DNA from: Peptostreptococcaceae bacterium
GTDB lineage: Bacteria > Bacillota > Clostridia > Peptostreptococcales > Peptostreptococcaceae
Direction: 5' to 3'
DNA: 11,680 bases
NCBI GenBank assembly: GCA_029983575.1
Contig: JASBZE010000056.1
Coordinates: 1 to 11,680, forward strand
Position 1 is the stretch's first letter; every line of letters begins with the position of its first letter. Both the position numbers and the translations under genes were made by a program. Shown here one piece after another: positions 1 through 6,079 of the stretch. The notes under the pieces were generated by a model. That model was not told where the DNA came from and made no database searches. It saw only the letters and a list, made by a program, of their open reading frames with translations.

Positions 1-3
1 AGT

Positions 4-1560
4 TCAATCGACAATTTCCTCTAACACCGCTTTAATCGCCTTGACATCTTTTCTCTCCATATCGCCAATCCTCTTTTTCAAATCAATCAAAAGCTCTCTT
101 CTCTCATTATCAAGCCCCTGAATGTTGAAATTAATCTCTTCCTTAGCTAGGATTACAGCCACTTCAAGTTCATTTTTGATGTATTCCGGCAGCTTATAAG
201 CATCATTGACCTTACCGATAAAATTATCCGGGATTTTTTTGTCGCCACGCTCTACTGCTGTCATAAAAGTCTGGCTAATTCCAAGGTCCCTAGCCATATC
301 CTTTGCCGATATATTCTCCCTCAACCTGAGCTCTGTTAGAATACTAGATAAGTTTCTACCCTCAATTTCCAGAGTTCGCTTGTCATATTTTTTTAATATC
401 TTCTGTTTAACTAGCGGTCTATCCATAAAAATTGCATTCAGCGTCAAATCTCCAACGTATTTATCCACTAGCTCGTTGTATTTATACCTGGAGTGACCCG
501 AAATATGCTCGACTCTAATATCCGATTTTTCCCTCATCTTACTCAAATACTGCTTGAGTTTTTTTAGCTCCGGATTTTTAAACTTAACCGTATCATCATT
601 GGCGAGGTTGAACAAGGTCTGACTGTCACAGTATATGAGGCTCTTTTTTAGCTCATTTTTTTCTATCCAATCAAGCGCCTTTTTCAATCCCAAAGCCTCT
701 GCAGATATGTTCGAGTAGTGCTTTTTCTTCTTTTTCGCCTCCCCAATGACCACATCTTTATTTTCCGTAAAAATTAGGGCAGCACCGCCAAAAAACTCCT
801 CTGAGACTGCACTTTTATAGCTTCCATCGGTAAAAATTATAGCCTCTCCACCTTTTAGGGAATATATATCGTATTCCAAAGCCTTATTAAACTTATGTAT
901 ATCATTTTTGTACTTGCTCGCCCTATTAGGTATAAAACTATTTAATAGATTCAACTTTTCGTAAATCTCCTTAGTGATGAAAATATTGTTTTCAACCAAG
1001 TAATCAATTGCCATATCCTTGTTAGAGAACTCTCTGAACTTACCTCTGACCCCTGAAACTTGAAATTTTGCCTCAGCTTTAGAAAAATATACCCCGGGAT
1101 TTCTCCCAGCTGCAACCACATAAACTTTTTTATATGATTTGTTCTCAAAATACTCAGGGTTACATTTTTTATCTTCACACATATCGTTTTCTCTTTTTAT
1201 ATGTTGATTTTCTGATTTCTCAGCTTCAAACTCACCTTCAAATTCAGATTCATTTTCTCCGACTTTTTCTACCTTATTTTCATCCTTCTTATTCGCTTCT
1301 TTTTCAGCTTTCATCCCTGCATTTATTTCATTTTCAAAATCTCTATCACGCTCTTCATCGCTCAATTCTAAATTAATCGACCTCTCGTGCATAATCTTAT
1401 CGACGTATCTATATGCCTCGCTTTCAGTTTTAAACTTCTTGATAAAGCCGCCGATAGAATACATCATATATTTCTTCGCATACTTCATGTTGTCAAAAAC
1501 CTTAACCCCAGTATCAGAACAACACACGATAAATCTCTTCGACTTCTTTTTATTCGCCAC
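4..1560 (-). CDS. Viroplasmin-like x2 + RNase H + XRE helix-turn-helix fusion protein
   Basis: A 518-residue protein predicted to cut the RNA strand of RNA-DNA hybrids, with an added DNA-binding-like domain. Residues 8-56 form a degenerate viroplasmin (caulimovirus-type) module. Residues 144-190 form a canonical one with GRNPGVY and a closing FREFSNKDMAIDYL helix. Between them lies an acidic/lysine-rich linker (about 62-140). The RNase H fold spans about 238-380. Its catalytic residues are visible: D245 in TDGSY, E288 in ISAEAL, D312 in YCDS, H356 in SGHS and D366 in ELVDKY, with the His-Asp spacing of E. coli RNase HI. Residues 403-445 read as an XRE helix-turn-helix (ISAKDMARDLGISQTFMTAVERG), followed by a helical tail. 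Start is GTG with AAGGAGG seven bases upstream; the nearby ATG at 1562 is out of frame. Usual viroplasmin-RNase H proteins are far shorter and lack the HTH. Fold assignments are strong; the role of the fusion is unknown. Confidence 0.85.
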   Translation of the reverse strand: MANKKKSKRFIVCCSDTGVKVFDNMKYAKKYMMYSIGGFIKKFKTESEAYRYVDKIMHERSINLELSDEERDRDFENEINAGMKAEKEANKKDENKVEKVGENESEFEGEFEAEKSENQHIKRENDMCEDKKCNPEYFENKSYKKVYVVAAGRNPGVYFSKAEAKFQVSGVRGKFREFSNKDMAIDYLVENNIFITKEIYEKLNLLNSFIPNRASKYKNDIHKFNKALEYDIYSLKGGEAIIFTDGSYKSAVSEEFFGGAALIFTENKDVVIGEAKKKKKHYSNISAEALGLKKALDWIEKNELKKSLIYCDSQTLFNLANDDTVKFKNPELKKLKQYLSKMREKSDIRVEHISGHSRYKYNELVDKYVGDLTLNAIFMDRPLVKQKILKKYDKRTLEIEGRNLSSILTELRLRENISAKDMARDLGISQTFMTAVERGDKKIPDNFIGKVNDAYKLPEYIKNELEVAVILAKEEINFNIQGLDNERRELLIDLKKRIGDMERKDVKAIKAVLEEIVD

Positions 1561-1565
1561 ATTAA

Positions 1566-1603
1566 CGCCTCCTTGTACAAGGGGTCAATACAACAGACCC
1601 CTT
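1566..1603 (-). promoter_or_regulatory. Stem-loop and overlapping palindrome at the RNase H fusion ribosome binding site
   Basis: On the minus strand an 8-bp perfect stem with a 9-base loop (arms 1603-1596 and 1586-1579) lies just upstream of the AAGGAGG ribosome binding site (1574-1568). The 3' arm ends in CCTT, which can instead pair with the AAGG of the ribosome binding site through the perfect 12-bp palindrome CCTTGTACAAGG (1571-1582). The two pairings exclude each other. There is no U-run after the stem, so it is not a normal terminator for msrB. A translational switch or protein-binding site is inference. Confidence 0.45.
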
Positions 1604-1662
1604 AAAACATCCTACAATACTAAGTTACACAAAAATATTGAATTTGTAAATACCTACGCCTA

Positions 1663-2196
1663 CTAAATTTCATCCACAAACTCAACTAAATATCCATAGC
1701 CTTCCTCTTGCATCTCACTTTTCGGTATAAACCTGACTGATGAGGAGTTTATGCAGAACCTAAGTCCTCCAAGTTCCTCGGGACCATCTCCAAAAACGTG
1801 ACCTAGGTGTGAATCTCCCACACGACTTCTGACCTCTATCCTTCTCATATTAAAGCTGTTGTCTTCATGGTAGTTAACTACCTCTTTATTTACCGGCTTT
1901 GAAAAGCTCGGCCACCCGCAGCCAGATTCAAACTTGTCTTTTGAAAAAAATAGAGGTTCACCTGTAACGATATCAACGTATATACCCGGTTCAAACTTAT
2001 CCCAGTACTTATTTTTAAATGGCGGATCTGTTCTGTCAAATTGGGTAACCTCATACTCCTGAGTAGTGAGTTTTTCTTTCAGCGTTTTTTCGTCTGGTTT
2101 TGAATATTTCTCCGCATCGACCTCAATATTTGTCTTATCGGTTTTACTATCTATATTATCGTCATTTTTCTTATCTATTTTATCTATCTCGCTCAT
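1663..2196 (-). CDS. msrB: Peptide-methionine (R)-S-oxide reductase MsrB
   Basis: Reduces the R epimer of methionine sulfoxide in oxidised proteins, normally using thioredoxin; expected in the cytoplasm, since no signal peptide is seen. The 177 residues hold a complete MsrB domain from about residue 43 onward. SGCGWPSF carries C93, the likely resolving cysteine. RSRVGDSHLGHVF follows, then LRFCINSSSVRF with catalytic C148, 55 residues after C93, as in two-cysteine MsrB enzymes. The pair of CxxC zinc motifs of many MsrBs is absent (GIYVDIVTGEPLF at that place), as in several Gram-positive forms. The first roughly 40 residues are a charged D/K/N-rich extension not needed for the fold. ATG start with GGAGGT four bases upstream. 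No MsrA partner is fused or adjacent. Confidence 0.95.
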   Translation of the reverse strand: MSEIDKIDKKNDDNIDSKTDKTNIEVDAEKYSKPDEKTLKEKLTTQEYEVTQFDRTDPPFKNKYWDKFEPGIYVDIVTGEPLFFSKDKFESGCGWPSFSKPVNKEVVNYHEDNSFNMRRIEVRSRVGDSHLGHVFGDGPEELGGLRFCINSSSVRFIPKSEMQEEGYGYLVEFVDEI

Positions 2197-2269
2197 AACT
2201 ACCTCCGTATCATAGCTATTGTTAGTATTACAAATTTATTTAATTAACTGTGTATTTTAATCTTACCCT

Positions 2270-2298
2270 ATTATATATATGCTAACCCTAAATCTTCT
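2270..2298 (-). promoter_or_regulatory. Possible promoter of msrB
   Basis: A perfect TATAAT (-10, 2275-2270 on the minus strand) lies about 75 bases upstream of the msrB start, in a TA-rich stretch just downstream of the pgi terminator. The best 17-base-spaced -35 (AGAAGA, 2298-2293) is poor, so only the -10 is persuasive. The preceding terminator makes a promoter here necessary. Confidence 0.35.
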
Positions 2299-2321
2299 AT
2301 TGATAATCAAATCCATACATC

Positions 2322-2347
2322 AAAAAACGGCCCCAAATGGAGCCGTT
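2322..2347 (-). terminator. Rho-independent terminator after pgi
   Basis: Minus-strand hairpin AACGGCTCC-ATTT-GGGGCCGTT: 9 bp with one G-U wobble and a 4-base loop, followed at once by a run of T. It begins four bases after the pgi stop codon and closes the SEC-C/orf148/pgi operon. Confidence 0.9.
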
Positions 2348-2351
2348 AGCC

Positions 2352-3668
2352 TTAATATCCTGGTTTTCCTAGAAGTTCAAACATATTTTTCTTGTATATT
2401 TCAACGCCAGGCTGGTTAAATGGATTTATTCCCATCATATATCCGCTTATGGCAACTGCTTTTTCAAAAAAGTATACCAAATACCCAAAGCAGTACTCGT
2501 CAATTCTATCTATATTTATGACGATGCAAGGAACTCCTCCGCCGACGTGAGCTTTGACGGTAGCCTCAAAAGCCTTATCGTTTATATAATTTAGACCTTT
2601 GTTAGCTAGATAGTTAAGCCCATCTACATCATCATCGTCCCTATTTACTGAAATATCACTATCTAGGTTTTTAATATTCAAAAATGTCTCAAACAGTATT
2701 CTACTACCATCTTGTATGTACTGACCTATTGAATGTAGGTCTGTCGAAAAATTCGCTGAAGATGGGTATATCCCCCTCTTCATCTTTCCTTCGCTCTCGG
2801 CAAAAAGCTGCTTAAACCACTCTGCAAAATACTGTAGCCTAGGTTCAAAATTCGCCAATATCTCAACATTTTTACCCTTGCTGTAGAGAATTGTACGAAT
2901 CGCAGCATAAATATATGAGTCATTTTCCATGAGGTTTTTATTTGAATAAGCCACTGAAGCTTCCTCTGCGCCCCTTAACATAGATTCTACATCAAATCCC
3001 GCACATGCCAGTGGAAATAATCCAACAGGAGTTAGCACAGAAAATCTACCGCCAATATCATCAGGTATCACAAAGCACTCATATCCCTCGCTGTCTGCTA
3101 GTTTTTTTAGCGCTCCTTTTTCCCTGTCAGTAGTTGCAAAAATCCTCTTAGAAGCCTCTTTTTTGCCGTATTTCCTTTCGAGAATTTCTTTAAAAAACCT
3201 AAAAGCTATGGCTGGCTCTGTAGTCGTTCCTGATTTTGAAATCACATTTACAGAAAAATCCCTGTCTCCTATTACTTCTATCAAATCATGTATATATGAA
3301 GAGCTTATATTTTGTCCAGCGAAATAAATCTCCGGCGCTCCGTTTCTTTCTTTCTTAGTGAGAGAGTTTTTGAAATTATGGCCTATCATCTCATATGCCG
3401 CCTTAGCTCCTAGATAAGATCCTCCTACCCCTATAACGACTAGGACATCTGAACTTTCCTTGACCCTTTTAGCAGCCTCTAAAATCCTGCTAAATTCTTC
3501 TCTATCATACTTTTTTGGTAAATCTATCCAACCCAAAAAGTCATTTCCAACTCCGGTTTTCTCATGCAATAGATCATGAGAAGTCTTGATATACGGTTCA
3601 AGAGCCTTAATCTCATCCTCACTTACAAAATCCAAAACCCCCGAATAATCTAATTCAATCCCCTTCAT
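2352..3668 (-). CDS. pgi: Glucose-6-phosphate isomerase
   Basis: Interconverts glucose 6-phosphate and fructose 6-phosphate in glycolysis and gluconeogenesis; cytoplasmic. At 438 residues it matches the short Bacillus/Thermotoga-type enzyme rather than the roughly 550-residue E. coli type. Seen in order: sugar-phosphate-binding VIGVGGSYLGAKA (78-90), ISKSGTTTEP (143-152), GGRFSVLTPVG (206-216), FAESEGKMKRGIYP (289-302, probable catalytic Glu in ESEG), TDLHSIGQY (309-317) and the C-terminal signature FNQPGVEIYKK (417-427) with the catalytic Lys at 426. No key residue is missing. ATG start with AAGGAG seven bases upstream; that site overlaps the stop codon of the 148-residue gene 11 bases away, so the genes are almost certainly co-transcribed. 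A strong terminator follows. Confidence 0.97.
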   Translation of the reverse strand: MKGIELDYSGVLDFVSEDEIKALEPYIKTSHDLLHEKTGVGNDFLGWIDLPKKYDREEFSRILEAAKRVKESSDVLVVIGVGGSYLGAKAAYEMIGHNFKNSLTKKERNGAPEIYFAGQNISSSYIHDLIEVIGDRDFSVNVISKSGTTTEPAIAFRFFKEILERKYGKKEASKRIFATTDREKGALKKLADSEGYECFVIPDDIGGRFSVLTPVGLFPLACAGFDVESMLRGAEEASVAYSNKNLMENDSYIYAAIRTILYSKGKNVEILANFEPRLQYFAEWFKQLFAESEGKMKRGIYPSSANFSTDLHSIGQYIQDGSRILFETFLNIKNLDSDISVNRDDDDVDGLNYLANKGLNYINDKAFEATVKAHVGGGVPCIVINIDRIDEYCFGYLVYFFEKAVAISGYMMGINPFNQPGVEIYKKNMFELLGKPGY

Positions 3669-3679
3669 AATTAACTCCT

Positions 3680-4126
3680 TTAAACTATCAGTCCTCTAAC
3701 CGTCTTCATGCTGTTAAAAATTTTCTCGATAAATATTGACGCCTGTTCTGTATCCAGGAATTTAATCTCAATACTATCATCATTTTCAATATTATGCCCT
3801 TTTAGATACTCAAGGGCGAGTTTGTAAAGCTCATCCCTGTCATCTTCACTAAGGTCATAAGTTTTATAATCTATTATCAGATATTTTCTATCTCTATTAA
3901 CATCTTCGTCCGTTATCCCTATTTCAATGTAGTAAATTATTGCAAATGGGTTAGCTTCATTTATTGAGCTTCCATCATCCTTAGAAGAGTTAACATTCAC
4001 ATCTAAGTCTGTACCACCCTTATCTGCAGAAGGTTTTGACGCTTTTAAATCATCCTTGTACACAGGAACCGCCGGACTCGCCTTCACATAGTTTGTCGCA
4101 AGAGAAATCTCCTTACCTAATCTCAT
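3680..4126 (-). CDS. Hypothetical protein, 148 residues, coupled to the SEC-C gene
   Basis: I do not recognise this protein. No signal peptide or membrane segment is seen. Residues 1-25 are a short ordered-looking N-terminus, 26-58 a K/D/S/N-rich low-complexity stretch, and 59-148 a compact alpha/beta-looking region: hydrophobic strand AIIYYIEIGI, strand KYLIIDYKTYDL, an acidic helix EDDRDELYKLALEYL, strand SIEIKFLDT and a final helix ASIFIEKIFNSM. There are no cysteines. Its ATG follows the SEC-C gene stop after one base, and its GAGGTG ribosome binding site lies inside that gene's last codons, so translation is probably coupled. This suggests a partner or accessory of the SEC-C protein, which is inference. 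Confidence 0.8.
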   Translation of the reverse strand: MRLGKEISLATNYVKASPAVPVYKDDLKASKPSADKGGTDLDVNVNSSKDDGSSINEANPFAIIYYIEIGITDEDVNRDRKYLIIDYKTYDLSEDDRDELYKLALEYLKGHNIENDDSIEIKFLDTEQASIFIEKIFNSMKTVRGLIV

Positions 4127-4127
4127 T

Positions 4128-5348
4128 TTACACCTCGATATATTTTTTTACTTCCCTGTAGTTCTTACCTAGGGTGCTGGCACTGATGCCAAAAATATCA
4201 CTGATTGCCTTTTGTGTTACACCTTGAACTTCATTTCTGACTACGTAATCTATTACTGCTGCAATAGTAGCAGTCTGAGCTGAGTAACTTGGGTATTTTT
4301 CCTGTAATTCTCCTAAAACCTCATCATATCTCTTTGAGTAGGATTTATCGCCAAGCTCCTCTAACTTTTCCCTAACGCCATCATAAGAGTCCGTCTTTTC
4401 TTTATCATTTGTTTTCTCGGCATCTTCATGTTTTGATGATGATTTAGAACTTTCCAATGGTGATTTAGCACTTTCCTTAGTATTTGATGTTTTTTCATCT
4501 GTTTTAGCACTCGCATCAGAACCTGAACCTATATCAGAGTCCGATTTTGATTTATCTTTCCCTGATTCAGTCTGAGAATTTGATTTTACCTTATCATTCA
4601 TAAAGTTAGATACATCCACGTCAATCAGCTGTTGAATATACCTGTAGAAAATATATGTATTGTACATAGCAAATTCAACCAATGAAGAATATGAATCCTT
4701 GTTGTGCTCATAAACCACCTTGACGTCATTTATTATGAAATCCTTAGTATTTTCAGGTATTTTGACGATTATGTCAACTAGCAGATTCACTCCGGAAATA
4801 TTGGCTAACCTACCTATAACGGATTCACCGACTTCGATATCCTTTAATACGTCAAACTCATAAGTTAAGACCTCACTTTTTGAAATCTCATCTTTTAAAA
4901 CGACTCCATCGAGATCTTTTTTGACAACTGTGTATATTGAAAGATATGATGCTATAACGGAAATCGCATTGTTGTAGTCATCAGCACTTATCTTATTTGA
5001 TTTATATAGGTTTGCATACTCCAAAGCTATATTTTTACCATCCAAAGTATAGTAATCGAACAGACAATAAGTTGTAAAAAGAGAGGCGAATCTCTCATTA
5101 ACCTTTTCGTCATCCATAATGAAAAACACTTTTCTAGCCATGTCTCTCATCTCGTCATACTTGTGATTTTCTGAGAACTTAAATATCTTCTTGTATAAAT
5201 TCAAGTAAGCCTTTTGACTTTTTTCCCTCATATTTTTGTAGCCCACAGATTTTAGGGCCTGTCTTTTATTATTTAAATCATCTTCCATGCAGCAGTTCTT
5301 GTATTTTTTCCCTGAACCACAATGGCACTTATCATTTCTTCTAAGCAA
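4128..5348 (-). CDS. SEC-C zinc-motif protein with C-terminal helix-turn-helix
   Basis: A 406-residue protein with an N-terminal SEC-C motif, CHCGSGKKYKNCC. Its ligands C8, C10, C19 and C20 form the C-x-C-x8-CC zinc knuckle found at the end of SecA and in many accessory proteins. Residues 25-245 form a mostly helical body with a small beta-rich part (about 160-215). Residues 251-320 are a Ser/Lys/Asp/Glu low-complexity linker. The C-terminus (about 341-406) has an HTH pattern, GVTQKAISDIFGISASTLGKNYREV, similar to the cyclin/TFIIB-like helical domains seen in some SEC-C proteins. No signal peptide or membrane segment. The start is TTG: the only in-frame start before the SEC-C motif, with AAGGAG ten bases upstream, and an in-frame stop three codons earlier rules out extension. 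First gene of an operon with orf148 and pgi. Exact function unknown; DNA or RNA binding is likely. Confidence 0.85.
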   Translation of the reverse strand: MLRRNDKCHCGSGKKYKNCCMEDDLNNKRQALKSVGYKNMREKSQKAYLNLYKKIFKFSENHKYDEMRDMARKVFFIMDDEKVNERFASLFTTYCLFDYYTLDGKNIALEYANLYKSNKISADDYNNAISVIASYLSIYTVVKKDLDGVVLKDEISKSEVLTYEFDVLKDIEVGESVIGRLANISGVNLLVDIIVKIPENTKDFIINDVKVVYEHNKDSYSSLVEFAMYNTYIFYRYIQQLIDVDVSNFMNDKVKSNSQTESGKDKSKSDSDIGSGSDASAKTDEKTSNTKESAKSPLESSKSSSKHEDAEKTNDKEKTDSYDGVREKLEELGDKSYSKRYDEVLGELQEKYPSYSAQTATIAAVIDYVVRNEVQGVTQKAISDIFGISASTLGKNYREVKKYIEV

Positions 5349-5358
5349 TAATCATTCA

Positions 5359-5364
5359 CTCCTT
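5359..5364 (-). promoter_or_regulatory. Ribosome binding site deciding the TTG start of the SEC-C gene
   Basis: AAGGAG on the minus strand lies ten bases before the TTG start at 5348. An ATG and a GTG lying closer to it are in other frames and run into stops or do not read the SEC-C motif, so the TTG is the only start giving the zinc knuckle. Confidence 0.6.
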
Positions 5365-5427
5365 GTGTACGTTAATTTTATATAGACAATCAACTTTTAC
5401 CTAAATTTTATAGTTTATTGCCAATAT

Positions 5428-5456
5428 ATTTTATCATATAAGATTGAAATTGTAAA
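5428..5456 (-). promoter_or_regulatory. Sigma-A type promoter of the SEC-C/orf148/pgi operon
   Basis: TTTACA (-35, 5456-5451) and TAAAAT (-10, 5433-5428) on the minus strand, separated by exactly 17 bases, each one mismatch from consensus. It lies about 80 bases upstream of the TTG start in the gap after the pilus cluster. No terminator is visible between the cluster and this promoter, so read-through from the pilus genes into this operon is possible. Confidence 0.6.
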
Positions 5457-5471
5457 CGCACGCATCTCTGG

Positions 5472-5503
5472 TCAAAATTACTACGACAAATCAAAATGAC
5501 TAC
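5472..5503 (-). repeat. Two 13-bp direct repeats upstream of the SEC-C operon promoter
   Basis: TCAAAATTACTAC (5472-5484) and TCAAAATGACTAC (5491-5503) on the plus strand differ at one base and repeat with a 19-bp period. They lie about 15-50 bp upstream of the predicted -35 of the minus-strand SEC-C operon, where an activator would bind. They also lie directly behind the last pilus gene. Confidence 0.55.
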
Positions 5504-5512
5504 AATAAGATA

Positions 5513-6019
5513 TCAAAGGTCAAAAAGCAAGATAACCTTGTATTTTGAATCCTCCATTCCAACTATATCTATGCTCCTTATCTTTTTATCGAGCCTTAAT
5601 TCCTTAAACTTATCTACAGCCTTCTGTATATCCTCGCGTTTTGACTCAAGGCATATCAATATACTATCTTCCTCATCAGAGATCTCTTTTTCAACGTATT
5701 TAACCCCATCAACACTACCGAGGGCCTTGTTTATCGCCACCAAATCATCTTCTCCACTACTAATGGCATTAGCTTTCTTTTTAGAGTTTCTACCCTCGCT
5801 CCCTTCCCTACCTCTGCCATTTTCATCACCTGACGCATCCCTCTTAGGAATGGATTCGCTGATTATCTCTGCCTTTTGATTGTCAACTTCAACAATCTTT
5901 TGTCCAAGCGGCTTTTTTATAAATATAATTATTATAAATGCGAGTATCAAGGATAGAATCAGTACCCTCGAACTTTTCTTATCGATTTTGACGTCTTTTA
6001 AATTTCTAATATCCCTCAT
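5513..6019 (-). CDS. Small bitopic pilus assembly protein, PilO/GspM-like
   Basis: A 168-residue protein with a short basic N-terminus, one membrane helix at residues 19-35 (VLILSLILAFIIIIFIK) and an outside part. Residues about 58-92 are a Gly/Glu/Lys/Ser-rich linker. Residues 93-168 look like a small ferredoxin-like beta-alpha-beta domain: helix VAINKAL, strands VKYVEKE and ILICLES, helix IQKAVDKFKEL, strands IRSIDIVG and YKVILLF. This is the architecture of PilO/GspM inner-membrane assembly proteins, although sequence identity to either is not evident, and it is shorter than typical PilO. It is the last gene of the pilus cluster, directly after the PilM/N-like gene, as pilO normally is. 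ATG start with a weak G-rich ribosome binding site (GGGGGAA). Assignment rests on topology and position. Confidence 0.6.
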   Translation of the reverse strand: MRDIRNLKDVKIDKKSSRVLILSLILAFIIIIFIKKPLGQKIVEVDNQKAEIISESIPKRDASGDENGRGREGSEGRNSKKKANAISSGEDDLVAINKALGSVDGVKYVEKEISDEEDSILICLESKREDIQKAVDKFKELRLDKKIRSIDIVGMEDSKYKVILLFDL

Positions 6020-6039
6020 AATTCCCCCGTAAAACTCCT

Positions 6040-6069
6040 AATACTTCATCAATTAATACTTCATCAATT
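6040..6069. repeat. Perfect 15-bp tandem duplication between PilM/N-like and PilO-like genes
   Basis: AATACTTCATCAATT occurs twice head to tail (6040-6054 and 6055-6069) with no mismatch. It fills half of the gap between the stop of the PilM/N-like gene and the PilO-like start. It is not part of a clear hairpin; it looks like a recent slippage duplication. Confidence 0.85.
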
Positions 6070-6079
6070 TCTAATTAAT

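Noticed and set aside
951..1178. Minus-strand frame of 75 residues inside the RNase H fusion gene
   Set aside because: It is a shifted frame of the viroplasmin coding region, not an independent gene, and the main frame is unbroken.
1579..1603. Hairpin as the msrB transcription terminator
   Set aside because: Stem is good, but the sequence after it is TTGTACAAGG with no U-run, and it overlaps the next gene's ribosome binding region.
5496..5879. Plus-strand open frame of 127 residues, and other plus-strand frames across the window
   Set aside because: They run antisense through well-supported genes, have no ribosome binding sites and show low-complexity Ser/Leu/Phe-rich composition expected of shadow frames.
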